Counted from the first letter of the stretch, positions 1-7,027 are shown. The stretch: 11,076 nt of DNA from Clostridia bacterium (GCA_017621015.1 JAGAUC010000303.1:1-11076), one strand, 5' to 3'. Notes: generated from the sequence alone by a model not told the origin. A program made the numbers and translations.

Positions 1-370
1 GTATCAATTTTTTCGGACGAAAAAGCACGTATTGGACGCTATATCACGCAAAAAACCATACCCCTTTGCTTGGGGTGATAGAGTACTATGCGGAATATAT
101 ACAACCAAAAAGAATTATTATAACTAAAAACTATCCAAAAAGTCATAATAATACCCGAACTTTGGTTCTCTATTCTTTTCGCACTTTTTCATTGTTAACG
201 GTAAACATTAAAAAATGTATGGATATAAAACAGACCAATCAAAAATAGCGAATCTACTATTGACGAGAAAAAAATTGTGTGCAAAGTAAAAAGCAGTACC
301 TCAGTTGGACACACTGCTAAAGGTCGTGGATGCACTTGGGTGTGATCTGGAAATCAAAGCAGTATAAAAC
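1..370. other. No gene supported (left-edge AT-rich stretch)
   Basis: This stretch has no open frame with both a recognisable protein and a ribosome binding site. One plus-strand frame is open from base 3 to 248, and another from base 1 to a TGA at 76-78, so the tail of a gene entering from the left cannot be excluded. The predicted residues look like translated AT-rich non-coding DNA and match no family I recognise. The minus strand has stops in all three frames within the first ~45 bases. No RNA gene or array of repeats was seen. Confidence 0.5.
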
Positions 371-402
371 AAAGAGCGATAACCAATCGGTTATCGCTCT
401 TT
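371..402 (-). terminator. Rho-independent terminator of the HNH gene
   Basis: A perfect 14-bp inverted repeat (371-384 and 389-402) encloses a 4-base loop. On the minus strand it is followed by TTTGTTTTAT, a usable U-tract. It lies 45 bp past the HNH stop codon, the right place to end the TIR-HNH transcript. The plus-strand side also has some T residues, so it may work weakly in both directions. Confidence 0.85.
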
Positions 403-447
403 ATTACATTATAAAGCCGTATCCGAAAATTCCAAAATTCTATGCAA

Positions 448-1056
448 TCAGCATTGGATCCACCACGGTGTTGTGGGTAAAGTCTCTTCTCTTTTTGTCG
501 GGAATTCAACATTATACTTTTCAGCAAGTGTTTTCAATACGATTCTATTTATTCCCGCCATTGTTGCCGTATTAAGATATGGATGGCCAAAGTGAACACC
601 CGCCTTCCCCATTTCTTCGTGAATTATTTCTTTTATCTCACCCAGAACTTGGTCATCAGCCTCTAAGTTAGCAGCCGCCAATATATCAGCCAGATCTTTT
701 GCGTAGCTTGTTTTATAAATAAATTGATATTCTTTCATGCCCAATATGCTCCAAAAAGTATCGTAAAAAGGTACGCTATAGGCTTTTATCCAATCCCACA
801 TTATTTCAGGATCTGTTACATTTGGCCCGTCCGCATGACAACGTTTACAAAGCAAAACAATATTTCGAGGCGCATCTTCACCACCCTGTGAGTCTGGGAT
901 GATATGGCATCTTTCCAGATTCCTCTCACATCCGCAACGCCAACAATGAGTGTGAGCCTCTGCCCAATCAACACTAAGACCGCACTCATCAATTCTTTTT
1001 GACCAATAATCTACCGCCTGAGATATAGTTGTTTTGATGCTTTTTCTTTCGCTCAT
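448..1056 (-). CDS. HNH endonuclease domain protein
   Basis: This is a 202-residue protein with a compact HNH (beta-beta-alpha-metal) nuclease domain at about residues 35-80. The zinc-binding pairs are C38-x2-C41 and C70-x2-C73. The catalytic set is H51 in the R-C-H-I-I-P motif, N65 in a P-R-N-I-V-L-L motif, and H74 directly after C73. All expected HNH residues are present, so metal-dependent DNA cleavage is likely. The remaining ~120 residues look helical and match nothing I know; they could be a sensing or partner-binding part. The start is firm: AAGGAG lies 8 bases before the ATG. It sits 87 bp downstream of the TIR gene on the same strand and ends at a strong terminator. Stand-alone HNH proteins occur in restriction, phage and defence settings. 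The specific role here is unknown. Confidence 0.85.
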   Translation of the reverse strand: MSERKSIKTTISQAVDYWSKRIDECGLSVDWAEAHTHCWRCGCERNLERCHIIPDSQGGEDAPRNIVLLCKRCHADGPNVTDPEIMWDWIKAYSVPFYDTFWSILGMKEYQFIYKTSYAKDLADILAAANLEADDQVLGEIKEIIHEEMGKAGVHFGHPYLNTATMAGINRIVLKTLAEKYNVEFPTKREETLPTTPWWIQC

Positions 1057-1098
1057 TATGTAGGCTCCTTATTGCATATAGATTTTTAAATTGACTTG

Positions 1099-1126
1099 AT
1101 AAAAACATATTCCCTACCAAAGTCAA
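1099..1126 (-). promoter_or_regulatory. Weak candidate promoter ahead of the HNH gene
   Basis: On the minus strand, TTGACT (1121-1126) is followed after 16 bases by TTTTAT (1099-1104). The -35 is good and the -10 is poor. If active, it would let the HNH gene be transcribed apart from the TIR gene. Otherwise the two share one transcript. Confidence 0.25.
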
Positions 1127-1143
1127 ATTTTTGTTTCTCCGTA

Positions 1144-1590
1144 TTACTTCTCCATCGTTCCTTTAGATAATTCTTCGCTATGCTTTTTTATTGCCTTTAT
1201 TAACTGAAGATATACCTCTTGATAATTCTCCATCTCCTTTATTCTTGCATATTTGATTGCAGACAGCAACGCCGGCGGCTCAGCATCATGTATCAAGATA
1301 GGATATATGGAATTTTTGTTCGTTTTACTATATCGCATATAAAACGAGGTCCATTCATCCTTGCAATATGCAGAACGAAGGTAATCATCCGATATTAACA
1401 TAATCAGCGCGTGGCTCTCTTCAATTTCTTCAGAAATACGAGAGATTATGTTTTCGCCCAAATCGATCGACCAATCATCTAAAAACACAGAAAAACCATC
1501 ATTGATAAAATCGGTCGCTAACGCTCGTGCAATATGCAGATCTTTACTGGAGTGCGAAATAAATATTTTGTTTCCCATTTTCATATTCAT
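1144..1590 (-). CDS. Small stand-alone TIR-domain protein
   Basis: This 148-residue protein is almost entirely one TIR domain (TIR_2 type). Box 1 is K8-I-F-I-S-H-S-S-K-D17. The BB-loop region is F36-L-D-D-W-S-I-D-L-G45. The segment S67-D-D-Y-L-R-S-A-Y-C-K-D-E79 carries the glutamate expected to be catalytic in NAD-cleaving TIR enzymes. There is no signal peptide or membrane segment, so it should be cytoplasmic. Bacterial TIR domains usually hydrolyse or cyclise NAD+ during antiphage defence; activity here is inferred from the family and the conserved Glu. The frame stays open back to a TTG at 1623, but GAGGG lies 5 bases before the ATG at 1590, so that start is chosen. A nuclease gene follows 87 bp downstream. 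The protein lacks a fused sensor, so a partner or a polymerisation trigger would be needed. Confidence 0.85.
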   Translation of the reverse strand: MNMKMGNKIFISHSSKDLHIARALATDFINDGFSVFLDDWSIDLGENIISRISEEIEESHALIMLISDDYLRSAYCKDEWTSFYMRYSKTNKNSIYPILIHDAEPPALLSAIKYARIKEMENYQEVYLQLIKAIKKHSEELSKGTMEK

Positions 1591-1595
1591 ATTTT

Positions 1596-1600
1596 CCCTC
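1596..1600 (-). promoter_or_regulatory. Ribosome binding site fixing the TIR start
   Basis: GAGGG on the minus strand lies 5 bases before the ATG at 1590. It falls inside the longer open frame that begins with TTG at 1623, and so argues for the shorter protein. Confidence 0.7.
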
Positions 1601-1735
1601 GCTCTTATATGCCTATTTTCCAATCAATTCGAACATAAATACAATTCATTCAATCGATCGTTTTGAAACGCCAGATCTCGTATTTTCCTAAAAAGTCCCC
1701 TGCGCGTAACTCCCCGATAAATCAAAATTTGAAAA

Positions 1736-1759
1736 AGGCTGAGTCAAACGACTCAGCCT
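1736..1759 (-). terminator. Terminator of the deacetylase-epimerase-isomerase operon
   Basis: A perfect 10-bp stem (AGGCTGAGTC with its complement) encloses a 4-base loop. On the minus strand it is followed by TTTTTCAAATTTTG. It lies 7 bp past the isomerase stop codon. The plus-strand side also has a T-run (CTTATTTTT), so it may insulate in both directions. Confidence 0.9.
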
Positions 1760-1766
1760 CTTATTT

Positions 1767-3071
1767 TTATACCTCGTACATTTGGATGCCGTTGATCTTG
1801 CAGAAGTAACGGAGCTCCTCGGTATAGTCACCGTAGGCCACCATCCAGTGGTGTCCGATGCCGTTTCTCATGATCTCCTTGTTCATCTCGGTAACCGATC
1901 TCTCAAACTTGATCTTGACGGGGTTGCCGGGGAATTCCATACCGCAGGGCACCGCGTCGCCCACCATAATGGAGAGACGAAGATCGTCGCCGTGACCGCA
2001 GATATTGACCGCCGTCACCTTACCGGGCTTGACGAGGAACTTGGTGCAAACGCCGTCCTCGGCAAGGCGCACGGGTGACAGCTCGATCTCGCCCTCGGCA
2101 ATCGAGAAGCCCGACGAGCCGCAATGCGCGAAGAGAATGGTGTTTGCTTTTTCGTCGAGATACAAAAGGTCGGTGTTGTTGATGGGCTTTTCACTCAGCT
2201 CATACATCAGCTTCATGGTAAGGGCGTTGGTCACGTCGCCCTCGCACGAGCCGACAATGCCCTCCTCCGCCAGAAGCGAATAGCCAAGACAGATCTTGCC
2301 CATATAGGTCGTATAGCACTTGACCGAAAGCGCCTCCAGCTCGTATTCCTTGGCCAGTGCCTTCAGCGCCGCGTAATACTTGATGGACTCCAGCATGGAT
2401 TCCTTTGTCGAGGTCACCTTGCACGGACGAAGCACGTCTGCCTTCTCGGCCAGCAGCTTTTCCGCCTCCGCATCCGACATCTCGGCCACCTTGGCGGTCA
2501 TCTCCTTTTCGTCCAGGTTGACCACGCGCGCGCCCAGCTTCTGCTTGATGGCAAACTCGTCGTACGCGATCTCGGTCATGCCCTTGACACGTCCGCCGAT
2601 AGCACCCACGCGCACCTTGCTCATCTTGTTCTTCAATGCATACGCCGTCGCAATGGTGGCGGTCTCCTTGGCGCACGCGGCGTCGTCGGGCTCGCCGTAG
2701 ATAAACTCGCAGGTCTTGCCGATGTCACGGAACACCGCGCCGATCTGATGGGCACAGCAAAGCGAGCCGGTATCAAACGCAGGATACGCGCGCAAGATCA
2801 GCGGCATATCCACGTAGGAAAGCAGGTCAAGCAGGTGGTGGTCCTCACTCCAGGTCGCAATGCAGACCATCAGAACGTCGGCATCGGACTTCTTCAGCCC
2901 CTCAGCTGCGGCGCGCACGGTGTCAAGATCGTGCATGACCACGCCCACGTTCTCGCAGGCGATGCCCTCGGCCACAAGCATCTGCGAGGTCTTATTCAAT
3001 AGCGGCATTGCCTCCTCATAGCCCACCTCGAAGGGGTGCGCCAGGGCAACGGTTGCAATTTTAAGTTTCAT
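1767..3071 (-). CDS. L-fucose/L-arabinose isomerase-like protein
   Basis: This 434-residue cytoplasmic protein has the fold pattern of the FucI/AraA-like isomerases, which interconvert aldoses and ketoses with a divalent metal. Visible marks are C276-E-G-D279 followed by an A-L-T-M helix, then D301, then A315-H-C-G318, and G404-I-G-H-H408 near the C-terminus. E277, D301 and H408 are the likely metal ligands; the 24-residue E-to-D spacing equals that of E. coli FucI (E337/D361). It is shorter than FucI (~590) and AraA (~500) and belongs to the broader related family, so the sugar is unknown. The start is well supported by AAGGAG 6 bases before the ATG. The ATG overlaps the last 11 bases of the upstream epimerase-like gene, indicating translational coupling. 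It is the last gene of the three-gene operon. Confidence 0.85.
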   Translation of the reverse strand: MKLKIATVALAHPFEVGYEEAMPLLNKTSQMLVAEGIACENVGVVMHDLDTVRAAAEGLKKSDADVLMVCIATWSEDHHLLDLLSYVDMPLILRAYPAFDTGSLCCAHQIGAVFRDIGKTCEFIYGEPDDAACAKETATIATAYALKNKMSKVRVGAIGGRVKGMTEIAYDEFAIKQKLGARVVNLDEKEMTAKVAEMSDAEAEKLLAEKADVLRPCKVTSTKESMLESIKYYAALKALAKEYELEALSVKCYTTYMGKICLGYSLLAEEGIVGSCEGDVTNALTMKLMYELSEKPINNTDLLYLDEKANTILFAHCGSSGFSIAEGEIELSPVRLAEDGVCTKFLVKPGKVTAVNICGHGDDLRLSIMVGDAVPCGMEFPGNPVKIKFERSVTEMNKEIMRNGIGHHWMVAYGDYTEELRYFCKINGIQMYEV

Positions 3072-3909
3072 AGCTTTCTCCTTGTTTTGTCAATTTCCAG
3101 AATTCCGAATACACAGCGGTCTCACCCGCGCCGATATCCATCAGCGGCGAGAGCGTTTCGACCTCGACCATATGGTCGCAAAGAAAGGTCTCAAACGAAA
3201 CACCGCCGTCGGGGTACTCCGCCCCCGCCTTTACGTCCAGTAGCTTTTCAAACACCACACCGCGATTTTCGTAACGAACACCGCCCATCGGGTGTCCGAC
3301 ACCGATCTTGTATTTACTTCCCGTAGCGTAATGGTCAAGCGTGATGAGATCCCTTTCGTAGGTCGCCCGCTCGTCACCGAGACTGGTGTAGTCCCACGTG
3401 GTGAACACGTGGTTGGGATCGCTTCCTCCATCGCGCACCGCCATCGGAATGTACTCCACGCCGCCCGCCGCCATCGAGCTGACGCCCCAAAGCGAAGCGC
3501 GGCGCGCCACCGTGTCGGTGTTTTTTACCAAATGGCGGATCTCCAGCGTGTTTTGGGGCAAAAAGCGGATCTCGATTGTCTTCTCGGCGCAAAGCCGCGG
3601 ATCGTTCTTCTGAGAAATACGAAGCCCGCCCGTCAGCACCTCGGCCTTGATCGGGTCATTGTCGGGATAATAATCGTGCGCCCCCTCGGGTGCCAGCCAC
3701 AGGCGGTGTCCGCCGCGCACGCGCCAGCCCTCGGGCGTACTGAGATCGGTCATCTCCGTCGGCTGCTCGAAAAACAGATTTTCGCTGCCGCCAAAGGAAA
3801 GGTAGGAAATGCGAAGACCAAAATCCAACGCCACGCCCACCGTGATCTCTCCCTCCTCGGCGCACAAAAGCCGACCGAGGATCCCGTGCTCCCACTCGTA
3901 TGTCCGCAT
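3061..3909 (-). CDS. DUF4380-type aldose-1-epimerase-like protein
   Basis: This 282-residue, beta-rich protein has the marker G66-G-H-R-L-W-L-A-P-E75, typical of DUF4380/galactose-mutarotase-like proteins, followed by an aromatic-acidic stretch (H-D-Y-Y-P-D-N-D). The fold is that of carbohydrate mutarotases, so a role in sugar anomer conversion or carbohydrate binding is likely. No substrate can be named and no reaction is proven for the family. There is no signal peptide. The frame is open upstream to 3993, but that would overlap the deacetylase gene by 79 bp. The ATG at 3909 lies 5 bp after the deacetylase TAA, has no strong ribosome binding site, and fits coupled translation, so it was chosen. 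The 3' end overlaps the isomerase start by 11 bp. It is the middle gene of the operon. Confidence 0.75.
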   Translation of the reverse strand: MRTYEWEHGILGRLLCAEEGEITVGVALDFGLRISYLSFGGSENLFFEQPTEMTDLSTPEGWRVRGGHRLWLAPEGAHDYYPDNDPIKAEVLTGGLRISQKNDPRLCAEKTIEIRFLPQNTLEIRHLVKNTDTVARRASLWGVSSMAAGGVEYIPMAVRDGGSDPNHVFTTWDYTSLGDERATYERDLITLDHYATGSKYKIGVGHPMGGVRYENRGVVFEKLLDVKAGAEYPDGGVSFETFLCDHMVEVETLSPLMDIGAGETAVYSEFWKLTKQGESYET

Positions 3910-3914
3910 ACCGA

Positions 3915-4631
3915 TTACGGAAGCACGCGGTAAGGCACCACGCGGAAGGCATCGTTCGCCATACGGAAGCCCTCGGCGTACTGCACGCCGCACTGAATGC
4001 CGCGGTAACGGGCGATGATCTCATAGTTTTCAAAGAAATCCTTGTCCGCCATAGTGTCCTTGTAATTGTCCTGCATCCAGCTGATCTGGCTCTGGTGGCA
4101 ACGGCACATCTCGATCTTGGTCTCAATGTGATCGGTAATATCCACGTACTCGGTGGGCACAAAGCCAAGGCCGTTCACAGGCTCAAAATATGCGATGATC
4201 GGGATCTTGTCATAGGGCTTACTCGGGGTCTGGATCTTGGCCACGGGGATCATGACCGCAATGTCGTTGATGATCTTGCTGGTCAGCTCGTGGTCGGGGT
4301 TATAGTCCTCGGGGTTGTGCGTAAGGATCACGTCCGCCTTGCAGTAACGGACCAGATCGATAAACTTGAGTCTTGCCGTCTTGTCCTCAAAGAACATCTC
4401 GTCATCGTAATCGAGGCAAACGTACTCCGCGCCGATCACAGCCGCCGCGCGTCTTGCCTCCTCCTTACGGACGCGGGCGATCTCCTCCATCGACAGCGTG
4501 GACGAGCCGACGTTTCCGTTGGTTGCCGTTGCGGTAAAGACCTTGTGACCGAGCTTTGCGTATTTTGCAAGCGTTCCGCCGCAAGAGGTCTCAATATCAT
4601 CGGGGTGTGCACCGATTGCCAGTATGTTCAT
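3915..4631 (-). CDS. PIG-L/LmbE family zinc deacetylase
   Basis: This 238-residue protein carries both signatures of the PIG-L (LmbE) N-deacetylases: A8-H-P-D-D12 near the N-terminus and H105-N-P-E-D-Y-N-P-D-H114. By analogy with MshB, H9, D12 and H114 should bind zinc and D11 should act as base. All are present, so the enzyme should be active. Family members remove acetyl groups from N-acetylglucosamine-type sugars or glycoconjugates; the substrate here is unknown. There is no signal peptide, so it probably acts in the cytoplasm on an imported or intracellular sugar. GGAGG lies 7 bases before the ATG. It is the first gene after a consensus promoter. The epimerase-like and isomerase genes follow without gaps, suggesting deacetylation is the first step of a short sugar-processing route. 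Confidence 0.9.
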   Translation of the reverse strand: MNILAIGAHPDDIETSCGGTLAKYAKLGHKVFTATATNGNVGSSTLSMEEIARVRKEEARRAAAVIGAEYVCLDYDDEMFFEDKTARLKFIDLVRYCKADVILTHNPEDYNPDHELTSKIINDIAVMIPVAKIQTPSKPYDKIPIIAYFEPVNGLGFVPTEYVDITDHIETKIEMCRCHQSQISWMQDNYKDTMADKDFFENYEIIARYRGIQCGVQYAEGFRMANDAFRVVPYRVLP

Positions 4632-4666
4632 AGCCTATCCTCCAAAAGCATATAGAATATAGAAAT

Positions 4667-4695
4667 ATTATACCTCTTTGTTACAACTTTGTCAA
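4667..4695 (-). promoter_or_regulatory. Consensus sigma-A promoter of the deacetylase operon
   Basis: On the minus strand, TTGACA (4690-4695) and TATAAT (4667-4672) are separated by exactly 17 bases. Both hexamers match the consensus fully. The predicted start near 4660 leaves a leader of about 29 bases, too short for a riboswitch. It begins just 15 bp after the terminator hairpin of the upstream operon. Confidence 0.9.
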
Positions 4696-4710
4696 GATTT
4701 TACCAAAAGA

Positions 4711-4745
4711 AAAGCCCCGAAAAACCTAAAGGTTTTCGGGGCTTT
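4711..4745 (-). terminator. Terminator of the GpsA-like/YeiH operon
   Basis: A GC-rich stem of about 15 bp with one bulged A (4711-4726 against 4731-4745) is followed on the minus strand by TTTTCTTTTGG. The hairpin starts 3 bp past the YeiH stop codon and separates that operon from the deacetylase promoter. Confidence 0.9.
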
Positions 4746-4748
4746 GTT

Positions 4749-5792
4749 TCAGACAATGCCCATACCGATCTCCACGACCAGCGCGACCACGACCACAAGC
4801 GCGGAAATGATAAATCCGTGCAGCATCGGGCGCACACCTGCCTTTTTCATATCGGCAAACGAGGTGTTGACGCCGATCGCGGCCAGCGCGCACACCATCA
4901 GGAACTTACTGATCCTCTTTGTGACCGCCACGGCCGGCGCGGGAATGACAAAGATGCTGGCCACCGCCGCCATCGCCAGAAAGCCGAGAATGAACCAGGG
5001 GAAGATCTTGGTCAGCTTGAAGTTGGCCTTTAAGGCCGAGGGATCCTCGGCGCTCGCCAGCGCCTCCTTCCGCTTGATGCGAAGCGCGATAAGTGCAAAG
5101 ACCAGCACCGTCGGGATGATGGCCAGCGTACGTGTCAGCTTGACCATCGTGGCAAAGTCACCGGCCGCCTCGGAAAAGGCGTACGCCGTGGCCACCACCG
5201 ACGAGGTGTCGTTCACCGCCGTACCCGCCCAGAGACCGAATGCCTCATCACTCATCCCGATGGCGCGTCCCATCAAGGGGAACAGCACGATCATGGCCAT
5301 GTCAAATAGGAAAGTCGCGCTCATCGCGTAGGCAATGTCGTTGTCCTCGGCGTCAATGGTGGGCGCGATCGCCGCGATGGCTGAGCCGCCGCAGATGCCC
5401 GTGCCTGCCGAGATCAGGTTGGAAAGCTTCCAGTTGAGCCCCAGCGCCCTGCCGATAAAATAGCCACCGCCAAAGCATGTCAGAAGTGTAAACAGCATGA
5501 CCGAAAGAGACATTTTGCCCACGTTCAACACCGTTCGGATGTTGAGGGAAAGTCCCAGCAAAATGATGGCAAGCTTTAAAGGCTTTTTGGATGTAAACTT
5601 CAGTCCGGGCGCGAAGACCTTGACCCTTTTGATCGGACGGTGGCAAAGCATACCGATGAACATAGCGATCACCGCCGCGCCGATCACGTGAATGGGCAAA
5701 AGGCTCTCCAAAAAGGTGGCCAGCGCCGCAATGGCCACCGACAAAAGCACGCCCGGAATGGGCTTTACCAGCTTGATACAAAGTTTTTTCAT
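4749..5792 (-). CDS. YeiH/UPF0324 family membrane protein (putative sulfate exporter family)
   Basis: This is a 347-residue polytopic inner-membrane protein with roughly ten hydrophobic segments. Family signatures are G130-T-G-I-C-G-G-S-A138 and W188-A-G-T-A-V-N-D-T-S-S-V-V-A201. The family is annotated as a putative sulfate exporter because some members sit beside sulfonate-degradation genes; for most members, including YeiH itself, the cargo is unproven. The length is normal for the family. The start is supported by AGGAG 9 bases upstream. It lies 20 bp after the GpsA-like gene on the same strand and ends directly at a terminator, so the two form an operon. No recognisable sulfonate-cleaving enzyme is present in the window, so sulfate or sulfite export is only one possibility. 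Export of a product of the dehydrogenase is an equally open inference. Confidence 0.85.
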   Translation of the reverse strand: MKKLCIKLVKPIPGVLLSVAIAALATFLESLLPIHVIGAAVIAMFIGMLCHRPIKRVKVFAPGLKFTSKKPLKLAIILLGLSLNIRTVLNVGKMSLSVMLFTLLTCFGGGYFIGRALGLNWKLSNLISAGTGICGGSAIAAIAPTIDAEDNDIAYAMSATFLFDMAMIVLFPLMGRAIGMSDEAFGLWAGTAVNDTSSVVATAYAFSEAAGDFATMVKLTRTLAIIPTVLVFALIALRIKRKEALASAEDPSALKANFKLTKIFPWFILGFLAMAAVASIFVIPAPAVAVTKRISKFLMVCALAAIGVNTSFADMKKAGVRPMLHGFIISALVVVVALVVEIGMGIV

Positions 5793-5812
5793 ACTCCATC
5801 TCTCCTATTCTG

Positions 5813-6856
5813 TCAATGACAATCCGTGAAGGACTCCCAAGGAATATTTACCGCGCCTCTGCCGCTTACGATCTCGTCAATGTGAAGCAAAAGCGGAAAA
5901 TCCTTTGCTGAGAGCTTACCCTTTTCTATATTTTTACGAATGGCTCTCGCCACACGCTCGGCCACCACCAAGGACTCCAGCGTCACACCGCTCAGGCGCT
6001 CCTTAGCCTCGTCAATGGAGAGCCCATTGCCCAGCAGAATGCCGACAAGGCGCGTTCTGCCGCCGTACACCGTCACATAGAGGTCGCCAAGACCCACACC
6101 GAGATTGTAGGGCGTCATCGCTCCCTGAAATTCCAGCAAGCGGTACATCTCCTTGGTCGCCTGCCCGAACACCGCCGCCTGCGAATTGAAATGGAGCGTA
6201 TCGTCACCGAAATTCCTTTGATTGAGGCCAATGGTCAGCGCCACACCAAGGGCATAGCCGTTTTTGAGCGCCACGGCGCTCTCAATGCCCACCACGTCGG
6301 TGGTGATGCCGATGTGATAATAGTCGGTCTGCATGGCCGCCTTCAGATACGCAAGCACCGAAGGATCGTCGCCGCAAAAGGCGACCTCGGTCTGATCGTG
6401 CGCCACAAGCTCATAGCTTGTGCAAGGGCCGCCCACCGCGCAGAGCGGAAGCGACTTTCCGAGCTCCAAAAGCTTTTGCTTCCAAAGCGCAGGATAGGTC
6501 AAAAGCTCGCCGTCCTCGGTGTCCCAAAGCCCTTTGGTGACCGTCAGCACGGGCGTGCCGTCCTTCACGCGCGGAAGCACAAAATCGCCAAACCATTCCA
6601 CGCCAAAGCTGCTCACGCCGCCGATGACGAAATCCGCCCCCTCAAGCGCCGTGTCCAGCTCTTCGATCTGATAATAGGTTACCCCCTTTGGGAATTTGCG
6701 GTCAAATTCCGGATGCTTATCCTCCGTTTTGCACGCGTCAATGATATCTCTGTCCAGATGCGTGCCCACAAGCCGCACCTCGTTTCCGTTTTCCCTCGCG
6801 GGAAACGCCAGCGCCGAGCCCATCATGCCCGAGCCAACAATCGTTATAATTGCCAT
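5813..6856 (-). CDS. Divergent GpsA-like NAD(P)-dependent dehydrogenase
   Basis: This 347-residue protein is related to NAD(P)H-dependent glycerol-3-phosphate dehydrogenase. It has an N-terminal Rossmann motif G8-S-G-M-M-G13, a T107-K-G109 loop, G142-G-P144, the A-L-K198-N motif holding the expected catalytic lysine, and G255-L-G-D-L259 with T262. It departs from classical GpsA after that: the usual S-R-N phosphate-binding motif reads G265-G-R-T-R269, and the helices around residues 200-245 carry an unusual D-D-T-L-H-F-N insert region. It could still reduce dihydroxyacetone phosphate, but a related hydroxyacid or sugar phosphate is possible. The start is backed by GGGAGAAGG just upstream of the ATG. 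It is first in an operon with a YeiH-type transporter, an atypical place for the phospholipid-synthesis gpsA, which supports a special role. Confidence 0.8.
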   Translation of the reverse strand: MAIITIVGSGMMGSALAFPARENGNEVRLVGTHLDRDIIDACKTEDKHPEFDRKFPKGVTYYQIEELDTALEGADFVIGGVSSFGVEWFGDFVLPRVKDGTPVLTVTKGLWDTEDGELLTYPALWKQKLLELGKSLPLCAVGGPCTSYELVAHDQTEVAFCGDDPSVLAYLKAAMQTDYYHIGITTDVVGIESAVALKNGYALGVALTIGLNQRNFGDDTLHFNSQAAVFGQATKEMYRLLEFQGAMTPYNLGVGLGDLYVTVYGGRTRLVGILLGNGLSIDEAKERLSGVTLESLVVAERVARAIRKNIEKGKLSAKDFPLLLHIDEIVSGRGAVNIPWESFTDCH

Positions 6857-6887
6857 AGTCCTTCTCCCGTTTTATACGTTAAATCCC

Positions 6888-6902
6888 GAATCGGCCGGAT
6901 TC
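6888..6902 (-). repeat. Short inverted repeat in the leader of the GpsA-like operon
   Basis: GAATC (6888-6892) and GATTC (6898-6902) flank GGCCG. It lies between the predicted transcription start (about 6915) and the ribosome binding site of the GpsA-like gene. It could be an operator or a small hairpin, but a 5-bp arm can occur by chance. Confidence 0.25.
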
Positions 6903-6921
6903 TCTATGCTCGATTTTCCCC

Positions 6922-6950
6922 ATTATAGCATAATTTCTCCCAAAAAGCAA
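6922..6950 (-). promoter_or_regulatory. Promoter of the GpsA-like/YeiH operon
   Basis: On the minus strand, TTGCTT (6945-6950), 17 bases, then TATAAT (6922-6927), preceded by TGC, giving an extended -10. The predicted leader is about 59 bases. It is divergent from the symporter promoter, with 48 bp between the two -35 boxes, so a regulator bound there could control both directions. Confidence 0.8.
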
Positions 6951-6998
6951 CAAAAGCTGCCGGCAAAAAGAATTTTTTGATAAAAATGAAAATAATGT

Positions 6999-7027
6999 TT
7001 GCAATTCGCCTCAAAATGTGATATAAT
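6999..7027 (+). promoter_or_regulatory. Promoter of the sodium/solute symporter gene
   Basis: TTGCAA (6999-7004), 17 bases, then TATAAT (7022-7027), with TGA in front of the -10 (extended). The hexamers and much of the spacer match the MATE promoter at 8644-8671. Because it overlaps the first possible TTG start of the long open frame, it shows that translation must begin further downstream. Confidence 0.85.

Larger units (their letters stand above)
1..1720. other. AT-rich segment carrying the TIR-HNH genes, probably acquired
   Basis: Base composition is visibly lower in G+C from the left edge to about 1720 than in the genes to the right. The change falls next to the terminator of the sugar operon at 1736-1759. 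The two genes inside use many A/T-ending codons, unlike the G/C-ending codons of the metabolic genes. I saw no integrase, tRNA, flanking repeat or insertion sequence, so a boundary cannot be defined, and the left end lies outside the window. Calling it acquired is inference from composition and gene content. Confidence 0.5.

Noticed and set aside
62..76. Small CCCC/GGGG hairpin near the left edge
   Set aside because: It has only a 4-bp arm and no T-tract; chance is a sufficient explanation.
66..575. Two short plus-strand open frames at the left edge (66-248 and 330-575)
   Set aside because: They have no ribosome binding site and no recognisable protein. The second runs through the terminator hairpin and into the 3' end of the HNH gene.
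1591..1623. Longer TIR protein starting at TTG 1623
   Set aside because: The good ribosome binding site (1596-1600) lies inside this extension and directs the ATG at 1590.
2124..3002. 292-codon plus-strand open frame opposite the isomerase
   Set aside because: It is a shadow of the isomerase: no ribosome binding site, no recognisable domain.
3910..3993. Longer DUF4380 protein starting at 3993
   Set aside because: The added residues are arginine/proline-rich shadow sequence overlapping the deacetylase gene. The ATG at 3909, 5 bp after the deacetylase stop, is the normal coupled start.
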